Positions 47,460 to 58,382 of a stretch of DNA of 64,000 nt are shown here, piece after piece; the first letter of the stretch is position 1; each line of letters begins with the position of its first letter. The position numbers were made by a program, and so were the translations under genes. The stretch comes from Agelas oroides (lineage: Eukaryota; Porifera; Demospongiae; Agelasida; Agelasidae): positions 5,843,920-5,907,919 of the forward strand of contig OX422189.1 in the NCBI GenBank assembly GCA_949130485.1, written 5' to 3'. Below the pieces are notes generated by a model. It was not told where the DNA came from. It made no database searches and worked only from the letters and a program-made list of their open reading frames with translations.

Positions 47460-49139
47460 GTACAAATATAGAACAGCACTCCCTAATCAATAACCATGGT
47501 CTGCCACACCCCTCCTCCAGGAGATACCATGCAGCACTGCCAGCACATGTAATCTGGGCGTGGCTAGATTATTATACGTGCATGTAGTGAGAGCGTGACA
47601 CAACTGGAAAGATCTATGGGCTAGCTACAACAGAAATGGCACTGATATACAGGTATCTAAGTAGGCAGAGTCCCCAGTGTTGAGCAATAAACACATTAGA
47701 GCGTTTGAGTTCTTTTAAGTCCTTAAATGGGGATCAACTAGATTGCCTGGTGAACTGAGGGGCCGACTTAGGATCATTCGAAAGGCTGAAGGCACCTGCT
47801 TAGACCGTACAACAGTTTTGCACTTTATCTTGGTATACACGACTCCAGCCATTAGGCGATACCAATTTGATCTTTTGATTCACGAGTATGGTGACTCTAT
47901 TATTAGAAAGAAGGATTTATAAACGTAAATTATTTTATGACGTCCCAATTAATCACGTGAGGTGCTAGGCACTGTATACAAGATGTCTGACGCGTGTATC
48001 CCTTCAGAGTTGTGGGTTGGTGGGGAAGTTAAATGAGGACAAAACAAGCCTGGTTCCTTCTACGGTAGTTTCTGCGAAGGCTACGAACACTTTGGGGTCT
48101 CAGATCAGCTCTGCGGTGAAACTGTGGAGAAAGTGACCACATCGAGCTCGAGCAGGGCATTACTTATAATGAGATTCATAGTTACATTTATGAATATAAT
48201 TCAACCTACCCACCCACTTTTTCTGTGAACCCTACTCGTGAATCAAAACAAATTTGTATTGCCTTAGCCTGAATAGTGTGTATCACGAGTTGACAGAACA
48301 TCATAGGTATTCCAGCACAACCTTGTTCTAGTCTCGTCCCCAGACCCCACCCTCTGCACGAGACTAACCTTGTTCTCAGGACTTCCAACCGTCCAGCTTT
48401 TGTAGGAGGGGTGGGAGCTGTACGGTCGGGAAGGCCTCCTGGGAACACTGAGGCAATACGCTGTGTTCCAGACCATAGTAGACTACTGATACGTACCTGG
48501 ATGAGAATAATCCGATAGCCCAAAACTAAGGGTTGGATTGGGTCTCATTACTTTCACGCCATTTCATCTCCCCGGTCACATGACCCACCGAAGCCGCCTA
48601 CCATATAGATGGTTTCAAAATGTCAATTAAGCGTCCCACTTCCGGACGGCAAACGCGCGATCAAGAGGCAGCTGTACAGCGGACCTTTCACCTTGAGGGA
48701 AGCAGCTTCTTTTATCTTTCGGTACTAATGGTAAGGACTCGATGTAGCACTTATTAGCCTGTATTTTGCACGCAGCTGCACTAAAACCGAGAGGAGGTTG
48801 GAAGCTGGTAATTAGTGGTACGCGCGAGGTAGCTACGTGAATGACGTAATCATACGGGCTGCCATAGAGATATAATTCCATATTTGCGAATGCAGGATAA
48901 ATTATATATCTGTGTGATCCATCACGTGAACATTTTTTTATGAATGCAAAAAAGAAGCTAAATCTTTAGCTAGATGGAGATGCGTGCATGCATGAGCACA
49001 AATTCCTGTCTGATTGAAGGTTGCAAATGAGCTTTTGCTCCTGAATGATGATAGCTAACTCTAAAATCAGTTACTGTGCCACAATTGCCTGTTGTCTAAG
49101 AACAAAAATGGTCTGCCTTGGGTTTACAACTTCAAAAAT
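47460..49139. other. Gene-free region between the minisatellite and the satellite
   Basis: No supported exon. It contains the 38-bp mini-element at 48329 and a CpG-rich patch (about 48560-48860) without recognised coding. Confidence 0.5.
48329..48366. mobile_element. 38-bp minimal TAGTCTCG element with exact 9-bp TSD
   Basis: TAGTCTCGTCCCCAGACC at the left and CACGAGACTA at the right are separated by about 10 bp. Both flanks are accttgttc (48320-48328, 48367-48375). Confidence 0.9.
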
Positions 49140-51170
49140 ACTAGGTTGTTCGCGTGTTTATTGCTAAAGCATGCTAAAATCGTTTACAAAACACTGTACA
49201 ACTGTCTACCACCTGTGCTATGGTGGTTCACTAGCACACTAGAATCATTCACAAAACGTACTACTGCCCACCACCTGTGTATGTTACAGAACATTCACAA
49301 ACACACTCGACTGTTCACAAAGACGGTATCGTACCACTGTCCACCACCTGTGTATGTTACAGAACATTCACAAACACACTCGATTGTTCACAAATACGGT
49401 ATCGTACCACTGTCCACCACCTGTGTATGTTACAAAACGTTCACAAACACACTAGATTGTTCACAAAACATTGTACTACTGTCCACCACCTGTGTATGTT
49501 ACAAAACCTTCACAAACACACTAGATTTTTCACAAAACATTGTACTACTGTCCACCACCTGTGTATGTTACAAAACGTTCACAAACACACTAGATTTTTC
49601 ACAAAACATTGTAATACTGTCCACCACATGTGTATGTTACAAAACATTCACAAACACACTAGATTGTTCACTAAACATTGTACCACTGTCCACCACCTGT
49701 GTATGTTACAAAACGTTCACTGTCTACCACCTGTGCTATGGTGGTTCACTAGCACACTAGAATCATTCACAAAACGTACTACTGCCCACCACCTGTGTAT
49801 GTTACAGAACATTCACAAACACACTCGACTGTTCACAAAGACGGTATCGTACCACTGTCCACCACCTGTGTATGTTACAGAACATTCACAAACACACTCG
49901 ATTGTTCACAAATACGGTATCGTACCACTGTCCACCACCTGTGTATGTTACAAAACGTTCACAAACACACTAGATTGTTCACAAAACATTGTACTACTGT
50001 CCACCACCTGTGTATGTTACAAAACCTTCACAAACACACTAGATTTTTCACAAAACATTGTACTACTGTCCACCACCTGTGTATGTTACAAAACGTTCAC
50101 AAACACACTAGATTTTTCACAAAACATTGTAATACTGTCCACCACATGTGTATGTTACAAAACATTCACAAACACACTAGATTGTTCACTAAACATTGTA
50201 CCACTGTCCACCACCTGTGTATGTTACAAAACGTTCACTGTCTACCACCTGTGCTATGGTGGTTCACTAGCACACTAGAATCATTCACAAAACGTACTAC
50301 TGCCCACCACCTGTGTATGTTACAGAACATTCACAAACACACTCGACTGTTCACAAAGACGGTATCGTACCACTGTCCACCACCTGTGTATGTTACAGAA
50401 CATTCACAAACACACTCGATTGTTCACAAATACGGTATCGTACCACTGTCCACCACCTGTGTATGTTACAAAACGTTCACAAACACACTAGATTGTTCAC
50501 AAAACATTGTACTACTGTCCACCACCTGTGTATGTTACAAAACCTTCACAAACACACTAGATTTTTCACAAAACATTGTACTACTGTCCACCACCTGTGT
50601 ATGTTACAAAACGTTCACAAACACACTAGATTTTTCACAAAACATTGTAATACTGTCCACCACATGTGTATGTTACAAAACATTCACAAACACACTAGAT
50701 TGTTCACTAAACATTGTACTACTGTCCACCACCTGTGTATGTTACAAAACCTTCACAAACACACTAGACTGTTCACAAAACATTGTAATACTGTCCACCA
50801 CATGTGTATGTTACAAAACATTCACAAACACACTAGATTGTTCACAAAACATTGTACCACTGTCCACCACCTGTGTATGTTACAAAACGTTCACAAACAC
50901 ACTAGCTTGTTCATTAAACATTGTACCACCACCTGTGTATGTTACAAAATGTTCACAAACACACTAGATTGTTCACAAAACGTTGTACTACTGCCCACCA
51001 CCTGTGTATGTTACAAAACGTTCACAAACACACTAGATTGTTTCACAAAACGTACCACTGTCCACCACCTGTGTATGTTACAAAACGTTCACAAACACAC
51101 TAGATTGTTCACAAAACATTGTAATACTGTCCACCACATGTGTATGTTACAAACGCTCACAAACACACTA
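49140..51170. repeat. 69-bp satellite with 518-bp higher-order repeat
   Basis: Monomers (CCACCTGTGTATGTTACAAA, then CACAAACACACTAGATTGTTC) recur about every 69 bp. A variant segment with TGTCTACCACCTGTGCTATG starts at 49203, 49721 and 50239, exactly 518 bp apart, each followed by the same monomer order. The copies look identical until near 50720, after which plain monomers continue. Long plus-strand ORFs across it come from the repeat being a multiple of three without stops. Confidence 0.95.
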
Positions 51171-51576
51171 AACATCTTTTCGGTCATAGACAACCCCTCG
51201 AGATGTCTATTGAGGAGATTGGAGGGAAAAGCTGAGGTGGGCAGCTGGTGGAAGGATCTACTGGTGTCTGTTTGACATCAGATGCCTAGATTAATCCCAA
51301 TACAAACCTGTCACTCCACCTGCTTGGAGGGTAAATCCAGGTGGGGTTTGATAACCCCAGTGATTCCATCCACCTCAGCATTTTATACTGGGTTCATGGC
51401 AGAGTTACATGTCCAGTGGAGGGAAGGATTGCTTGTGGATTGTATTTAGCAGGAGTTGAAGACAGGGGAGGGAAGATGGGTGGGAGACAAGACTAGACAC
51501 TGCTCTGAACGCTACGATGAGCCGCATCTAAAATCGCTGCAGTATGACATACATCGCTATTAGCCTTATAACATAC

Positions 51577-51790
51577 GTGAACCACCTGTGTGTGCAACAA
51601 AATGTTCACGAACACACTAGATTGTTCACAAACCATTGTAATACTGTCCTCCACCTGTGTGTGTAACAAAATGTTCACAAACATACTAGATCGTTCACAA
51701 ACCATTGTAATACTGTCCTCCACCTGTGTGTGTTACAAAACTTTCACAAACACTTGATGTAGGTGGTTCACCAAATATTGTACGACTGTG
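51577..51790. repeat. Diverged outlying monomers of the 69-bp satellite
   Basis: About three degenerate monomers (CCACCTGTGTGTGTAACAAA, CATTGTAATACTGTCCTCC) are separated from the main array by about 400 bp of single-copy sequence. Confidence 0.85.
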
Positions 51791-52935
51791 CTGGCCTAGT
51801 TTTGAAATTAGCAGCCACAATTAGTGCTTATATTCATGGGTGCTAATAAAAGCTTTTGATCTTCTGGTAGTGTGCAGTTGTGTGAAACAGACTAGCTGTG
51901 ATGTTGTTTTCTGCTAATTCCTGTCCAATGCAGGTCCGTAGCAGCCGGTCCGGTTAGTCCGGTTTCAGCCGGACCTCACTCGTGGCTTGCTTAGCGGACG
52001 CCCACGCAAGCCCCCTGGTGTCAGAAGCAATATCATCGCATAGCCTCCAAAATCCCCAAAGTTTCTGGGGGAACATGTCCCCAGGTCCCCGAGAAAGCAA
52101 CATGCTGTATGTTGTTGGTCCTCACAGGACAACTGACATTTGGTAGTCTAGATGATGCTTGTACAAAGGAACAAGTATTGCACCGAGCATGCCATCAGAT
52201 TGCTCATTGTATATATTCCCTTAAGTGTTACAATGTACAGTACAGTACGGTGTAATGACAACTAAAACATTTACCAACCATGTTTGTAGCTAGAAATAAA
52301 GCTGCAGGGCTTCCACACAACTCTACAGGTGAGTGAGTGTCATTGGAAAGCATAAAAATGATTTTTAGTGTCAGTCCACCAGTCCAGTCCACCAGTCCAG
52401 TCTACTAGTCCAGTCCAGTGACTGTAGATGGCCTGATAAAGCTATAATTATGTTGATGTCAGATCGTAGGCTATCACATGCACAGTGTACTGACCCATAC
52501 ATCATCAGCTATTCTTCATAGCATATACTAACAACTTCAAGCATTATCCATATTCAGTCATTTGTGCATGCACTCACCTACTTCAGCATACCATGCCCTT
52601 TATTCCCTCTGGTCTGCCTAACAAGAACACCAGACTGTGTGCTGTAATTGGACTACATGCTGACATTGCTAGACAATTAAAGTTTCGTTGCCAATGCATG
52701 GTACCCTGGCAATCGTATACACAAACAATTATTTTTAATGCCCAAGCAGGGTAACAATTTGCTTCAAAATAAAAAATTAGCTACAGAAGTGTACACTCAA
52801 TGATGAGACTAGCATTGCTTGAGTCACTTTTCCTAAAAGTTTGTTATGGCTAGATAGTTTTCAAATAGCTAATACAGTCATCATGGACACACAAACATAT
52901 CCATACATTCTACAAATTGATAAAGATGATTGTTC
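51791..52935. other. Gene-free region
   Basis: No supported exon. It has a short CCAGTCCA/CTAGTCCAG run at about 52375-52420 and GC-rich AGCCGGTCCGGTTAGTCCGG text at about 51953-51990. Confidence 0.5.
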
Positions 52936-55677
52936 CTACTTAGTGGATCTCTTTGTCTTCTTTTTGCTGCACTGAGGACAAAACCATTTTCCCTCTGAAA
53001 TTGATGTCAGACCCACACACTGGAAGTGGAACCACTCTATTGGACACTGTATGGAGGTGATGTGCCACTCGATGAAATGAGAGGAGAAATGTAACTGGAA
53101 TCCGTCACTTTAATTTTGTGGTTAAGTCACTTTGGCTTCACCAAGTATGCTAGAAAAGTGTTAGCTACCAATTGATGATGTAATCAAGGGTGTATCAAGC
53201 CGTTGAAGGTGGTTTGATACACCCTTGATGTAATACTGTCAATTTTGTCATTTTCAAATACTTCTCTCTTAACTAGTGCAGTTGTTGTACCTTCTTATTG
53301 TCACAACCAATCATTTCCCCAAATGACACTTGGTTACAGAGACAGTATGTGGGTTCATCTGGATCCAGGGGCTGGCTTTCGAGGTCTGGTTTTGAGGCAT
53401 GGGTTGGGGCAGGAAGGGTGGCATCAGGTTCCTTGGCTGACCTGCGAAAGAATATTCTATAATGTCATGTGCTACTACACGATACTTAAAGTAAGGGGCA
53501 ATTTTACCTCTTTTTGATTTTGATTTTCTTCTTTGGAGGTTCTTGTGGAGTGACTGACCCTCTTGTACTGTTCTCTCCAGAACACCCTTCACTGTTCTTT
53601 GTAACTCTATCATCCTTCTGCTTCTCGGATGTGTCTGAAAAATGCTTAGTGGCTAGGGAAGGTAAGTTTATCAGCTGGATAAAAATGAAGTAATGCAAAC
53701 ACTGAAGCGGTAACACTTATTAGTTGACAGAGTTGGATCAGATCTGAACACATTTAGAGTATAGATGAACATGAGATATAAGTGTTTTGTGTCACAGTTG
53801 CTAAGCAAATGATGGCAAACATGCCTTTAGCAAAGTGAGGTAGTCATATAATCACAGTGTATGCAGTGCAACCTCTCCACTACAGACACTCCTGGCACCA
53901 AAATATTTGTACTGATTAGTGAGGGTTTCTTACTTTGAGGGTGTATCAGTAGTAAGTATCTGTAGTAGAGACGTTGCACTGTATATACTATACACAAGTG
54001 TAGTTCGTGTTCATAGTTTAATTCCACGTAAGGGGGGGGGGGGGGGGGGGGGGAATTGAATCAACTACAAGATTGATCAACCACATGAACATGTCTGTAT
54101 CCACTTATGGAAGTCAATGAAATGCAAACTGTGTACCGCATCAATGAGAGCTGAAATCAACATTACTTTCAACATCACATTCTTCCATTTGTATCTATCT
54201 GAAAGAATTCAGATGCCTGCAGTTACCTTTCCTGCTTGGCTGTTTGCGACACTTCAGTTTCCTTCGCACAAGTGATTTTTCTGTCAGACGACCAAAAAAG
54301 CTATCACTTCAGCATAATGTAAGTGGTTGTGTCATTCTCAGACCACATGTTGCAGGTTGCCTTGTTTTGTGGAAAACAAGGGTCTGGACACTTCCACCAA
54401 GAACACTGAAGCCATGTTGTACAATTTGAAAACATACATTGACAGGTCACCACAGATAAACTGTCCATATCCTATTTTTATGCAAGGCATAGCAACATGA
54501 CAAAAATCAGCAAAATTTTTTTAGATAGTGAACAAAGTATTTATAGGAACATAGTATAGGTGCATAGGTGTAGGCATAAATATATAATGGCCAGAGTGTG
54601 CAAGTGAATTGAAAACACTTCCTGGTTGAGACTCCGTGTAGTTAACACCATGGGTCGGGTGATTTGAGTACTATCATTGTTCATACGCATAAAGTTGTTG
54701 ACATTATTTACTGAATTGTTACCTTTAGCCCGCATATTAAATTACATCAAACAAACACAGAGGCTCATGAACAAAAATTGTAATGAACTGTCATTCCCTT
54801 TCTCAAGGGTATTCACATTACTCATTCCGAAGTCCCTTGTAGCTTGGATGCTAGAAACACGGAGGGAGTGTCTGGTATCCACTGTTTGTGTATGTGCAGG
54901 GGTTACCCCCGAAAACCTCTGTCGATCTACTGATCTACGTTTCCTGTCTAAAAGAAGCCTGTCACTGACTATGCTCAACAGATACAAAGACAAGGAAGCA
55001 ATGAATACTCTTTGTATGCAAAATTTATTTTCCAGTTTAAGGGTGGTCAGAAATAATTGGGGGCAGACAATGCACATTAGCCTAGAATTTACAAGAAAAT
55101 TGTGTACTATTATGTAGCATATTGTCTTACTTGGTGACTTGGGGCGGATTGTAAATGTTGGAAGTCCTTTAAATGATTTTAGTTGGCAGCGGCGTGCAGT
55201 CACTTTGTATGGAGAAGCTGGTAGTGATGTTGATTTTCTGGCTTTCTGCAAGATAGTTCTTTTCTTCACAAACTGAGGCGAGTAAAATTTGCAGTTGTAC
55301 TTCCTTTTTGGTGTGTGGTGTGTCAATGAGCACTTCTCCACTGCAGCTGAAATATGAGAAGTGATAAAAGGTAATGTCAAAGGATCATACTGTAGGGAAA
55401 AATAATTGTTCACATTTTACATGGCTGTATATCTGTCTTTGTCTACTTACAAGATTCATTGAAAAACTTGTTCTCCATTCTCTTCTTTTTCTGCTCACTG
55501 CTTTCCAAACATTTTTCTAAAGTCTTGTCAAGTTGTAGTGTGTCTGAATCAAAGTATTACTTTCATTAGCGTTTTTAATACTCGTACAAAGGCACATCAA
55601 CTGACCAAAAGTATCAATGGTGTCTTCAATTGGTAGTTTTTTGCTTTTCCTGAGTGTATCTTCCTTTAGGTCTGCAT
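52936..55677 (-). CDS. ING-type PHD-finger protein (5' end unresolved)
   Basis: Seven in-phase exons: 55677-55606, 55543-55451, 55346-55131, 54280-54227, 53634-53508, 53441-53291 and 53046-52936 (TAG at 52938-52936), together 273 residues plus a split codon. The C-terminus is a complete Cys4-His-Cys3 PHD finger of the ING class ([40 protein letters not shown]), which reads H3K4me3 in ING1-5. Before it is a Lys-rich nuclear-localisation-like stretch ([11 protein letters not shown]), then basic unstructured sequence and a charged helix ([17 protein letters not shown]). I did not find the ING N-terminal leucine-zipper-like domain. An upstream exon must exist because the first exon starts at an acceptor in phase 1. 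It may be an ING or only share its PHD finger. Confidence 0.82.
53183..53229. repeat. Perfect 16-bp hairpin in the PHD gene's last intron
   Basis: ATCAAGGGTGTATCAA (53183-53198) pairs with 53214-53229 across a 15-nt loop. Confidence 0.9.
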
Positions 55678-55899
55678 CTAAAGTTATGGAAAGTTAAAGA
55701 GAATCAACTAGTGTTTATAAACATAACAGAGCGTTCTGCCAGCTACCAGTATTCTAATTCTAATGATTGGAGATATGCTGGGATGCTTGCCGTAGGCTTA
55801 CCGAAGCAGATATCTACTGAAGGCCAGATTACAATGACCGTATACCACAGCTTTTCAACCAATTTGGTTAATGGGTGAAGTGCTAGCTGTGACAATGTT

Positions 55900-56265
55900 C
55901 GGTGAGGCCTTCACTCCTCCCAGTGGGGAGATGGACTGGAAAAAGAAGAGAGGAGATGTACGGATGGATATTCTGGAAGCTTGGTTAAGAGAGAATGGTG
56001 AAACAAACCAGATATTGAAAGATACTACTGAGAGTCAGGTTCGGCAGCATTCAGAAAAGGAAGATAGGGAACAAAAAGGACAAAACTGAGAAAACTGACT
56101 AGAAGAGGTAGACATGAAGAGCATGGGCCAGAGAGGTACATGGGCTCATGGGAAAGACGTTAGGTTGATGTTCTGATTGAGGTCAGGTCCTGCACGGTTG
56201 TTTGAAGATGAGATCTGGATTGGCAGAGGTGAACAGATGTGTGCTTTGTAGCTAGTGGAGGGAAA
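55900..56265 (+). pseudogene. Relic of the same LINE family (RT 3' part)
   Basis: AAACTGAGAAAACTGACTAG, GGTTCATGGGA-like text, TTGAGGTCAGG and TGCACGGTTGTTTGAAGAT align in order with 38670-38890 of the LINE. Stops and deletions are many. Confidence 0.75.
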
Positions 56266-56587
56266 TTTCACAAATTCTGCACCAGCCATTCTTCACGATC
56301 AGCAGTTGCACAGGCAAGTAACTTCGAAACCGGTCGCATTGCACAGGCTGGGAACGAGAAAAGTAGGTCAATAGCGGTGCTCGCGCGTTCAGATACACAA
56401 TGCACTCGAGGTCAAAGTTCACTAATGGTTTTGTTCCTGCCGCTAGTTCACTGCAGTGTTAGCTGATGAAGCCTGGCAACCTGGTATTGGCCGAAACATG
56501 TCCTGCGCAGTGGGTGAATTTGCATAGCATCATAGATAATATAGTCTCGCATAGTCAGACTCTCCCTTCCTGCGAGAGTTTGGCTAA

Positions 56588-56902
56588 AGACCTTATGCAG
56601 GGGGTGTGGCTTCAAGGTTAGCAACCGCTATTTATGTTGCCATGGTAACACCAATTTTATATGACAATTCTTGTAGTCCAAATGACTCAAATCTCAAATA
56701 TGAAAGTTTAATATCGGCCTTATGGTTGATTTTAAACAAATTGTCAAACTTCGGCATTTAAGTATGGAGTTCTATGGTGAGTGGCAACTTTTTGCCACTC
56801 ACCATAGAACTCAATACTTAACAGTCAAAGTTTGACGATTGGTGTTACCATGGCAACATAAACAGTGGTTGCTAACCTTGAAGCCACACCCCCTTCATAA
56901 GT
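56588..56902. mobile_element. Foldback element with long arms
   Basis: GGGGGTGTGGCTTCAAGGTT to GGTGTTACC arms pair with the complement ending at 56902 (TGGTGTTACCATGGCAAC, AACCTTGAAGCCACACCCCC). A central GAGTGGCAACTTTTTGCCAC hairpin is present. Confidence 0.8.
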
Positions 56903-57027
56903 TCTATAGATGATACCTCCTCCCACAACGCCTGTAGACCTTGAGGAGATGTGGTTCGTTGATTGAATAATTATTGATATCATGAAAGTACAATGAAAAG
57001 GCATTGAGTTACACTTGCAATAAGATT

Positions 57028-57795
57028 TTACAACACGTATATTTCGATTATTCCAACGGGTGCATCTTCATCATGTGTGCTTTCATCTCCACATAAACGT
57101 ACCTCGATACTGTCAGTTGTTGGGCTCGAAAGCTGTCTATTAAACCATGGTGGAGAGTTAAATGTGCAGCACTGGCTAGTTGTACAGCCCGTGCCATCCC
57201 AAAGTGGATCACCAGGTTCAGCCTCACAGAAATAGTCGTCACCCACAAATGAAGGTGGAGGAGTTGCGCCACCAGTATTTGGACCAACACACGGGCATGA
57301 GTACCTGCCAGGTGTCTCACGGTAGCCTATTGCAAATGTCCAAATGTGAACACGAGGGCTTCCATGTGTCACAGAAAGTCCATCAACATAATTGTCATCA
57401 GCTGTCAGAAGAGTACTTCCCCTGAGAAATGCATCAGGTCCTCCTGTACCCCAGTAGTAGCCAATGATTCTTCCACACACCCTGTGGTACTGGTACGAGT
57501 TGGTGCTGTAAAACACTGAGACACAAGATCTGCTAGATGTCACTGGCCGTCCACAAGACCTTTCTGGACTTGAATACTCCCTAAAGGTGGATGGACATTG
57601 CTGTGAAGGATTGCTCATGTTGAGGTAAGCAATTTGTTGCCAGTTTCCATCTCCACATGGGTGTACACTGGAAGTAGAAATTGAAGACTCTCGTAGTGAG
57701 ACAATCACAGGGCAAGTGTCTTGAAGGATTGGCTGGGTAACGGCTGAAGTTACCATCAAAGTATTAACAAGAGAGATGAACAGTGCTACATTCAT
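57028..57795 (-). CDS. Secreted cysteine-rich protein, intronless, function unknown
   Basis: A 255-residue ORF starts at ATG 57795. The first 20 residues are a signal peptide (MNVALFISLVNTLMVTSAVT). The mature part has about 17 Cys and ends with a PPWFNRQL...TDSIEVRLCGDE...DEDAPVGIIEIYV motif, which I recognise as a recurrent C-terminal module of secreted cnidarian and sponge proteins. That recognition is from memory and untested. The RYSCPCVGP and QCCTF pairs suggest disulphides. No TM is present. No enzymatic motif was seen, so a structural or lectin-like extracellular role is only a guess. A 205-bp-arm palindrome lies 125 bp upstream of the start. Confidence 0.82.
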   Translation of the reverse strand: MNVALFISLVNTLMVTSAVTQPILQDTCPVIVSLRESSISTSSVHPCGDGNWQQIAYLNMSNPSQQCPSTFREYSSPERSCGRPVTSSRSCVSVFYSTNSYQYHRVCGRIIGYYWGTGGPDAFLRGSTLLTADDNYVDGLSVTHGSPRVHIWTFAIGYRETPGRYSCPCVGPNTGGATPPPSFVGDDYFCEAEPGDPLWDGTGCTTSQCCTFNSPPWFNRQLSSPTTDSIEVRLCGDESTHDEDAPVGIIEIYVL

Positions 57796-57920
57796 CTTGC
57801 TTCTCAGCTTTAGATGCTTAATCGTCTTTCTCTGATTCAGATGTAGAGCTAGCTATAATATCTGTCAACTCGGCTTCCCACAATAACAAGTAGCCAATCA
57901 AAATCTAATTTAGTGACTGT

Positions 57921-58382
57921 GAAATTTAGAGGCATACAGTTTAGTGAACATGAGTTCTTGATCGATGACACTTTTATAGCATTCCTTGCAATTCCCAGTG
58001 GTATGTTGGGTGTATAATGTGTAATGATTTGTGCATGCCCTTTAGCACTGTAGTTTGTTTGGTGGTTGTTCTGTGACATACTTGAGCAAGTAGGAGTGAA
58101 TAATAATAAACTGCCTGAAACCACACACCAAAATTTGAAGTCCAGATGCTGCTATGTATAAAGGCAGACTACAAGAGTGTGGTTTCAGGCAGTTTATTAT
58201 TATTCACTCCTACTTGCTCAAGTATGTCACAGAACAACCACCAAACAAACTACAGTGCTAAAGGGCATGCACAAATCATTACACATTATACGCCCAACAT
58301 ACCACTGGGAATTGCAAGGAATGCTATAAAAGTGTCATCGATCAATAACTCATGTTCACTAAACTGCATGCCTCTAAATTTC
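57921..58382. repeat. Large palindrome, 205-bp arms, 52-bp spacer
   Basis: Arms 57921-58125 and 58178-58382 are equal in length and nearly identical in inverted orientation. The ORFs on opposite strands translate to almost the same peptide. Only a handful of mismatches are visible. It lies in the 5' flank of the secreted-protein gene. Confidence 0.95.

Larger units (their letters stand above)
55678..57027. other. Region upstream of the visible PHD-gene exons, repeat-rich
   Basis: It contains a LINE relic (about 55900-56265), a segment (56466-56520) sharing CTGGTATTGGC and TCCTGCGCAGTGGGTGA with 19165-19205, and a foldback (56588-56902). The missing first exon of the PHD gene may be here but could not be assigned. 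Confidence 0.5.

Noticed and set aside
46366-47490. 374-residue minus-strand ORF with a 15-residue repeat
   Set aside because: It is the 45-bp minisatellite read through. There is no ATG start, and the repeat matches transposon ends rather than a protein family.
49092-51275. Long plus-strand ORFs of up to 390 codons with His/Thr-rich repeats
   Set aside because: They arise because 69 bp is divisible by 3 and the monomer lacks stops. Frames shift between the 518-bp blocks, and there is no start context or domain.
55690-55870. Minus-strand open text (LVEKLWYTVIVIWPSVDIC) as first exon of the PHD gene
   Set aside because: The phase would allow it, but it has no start codon, no ING similarity, and sits next to a LINE relic.
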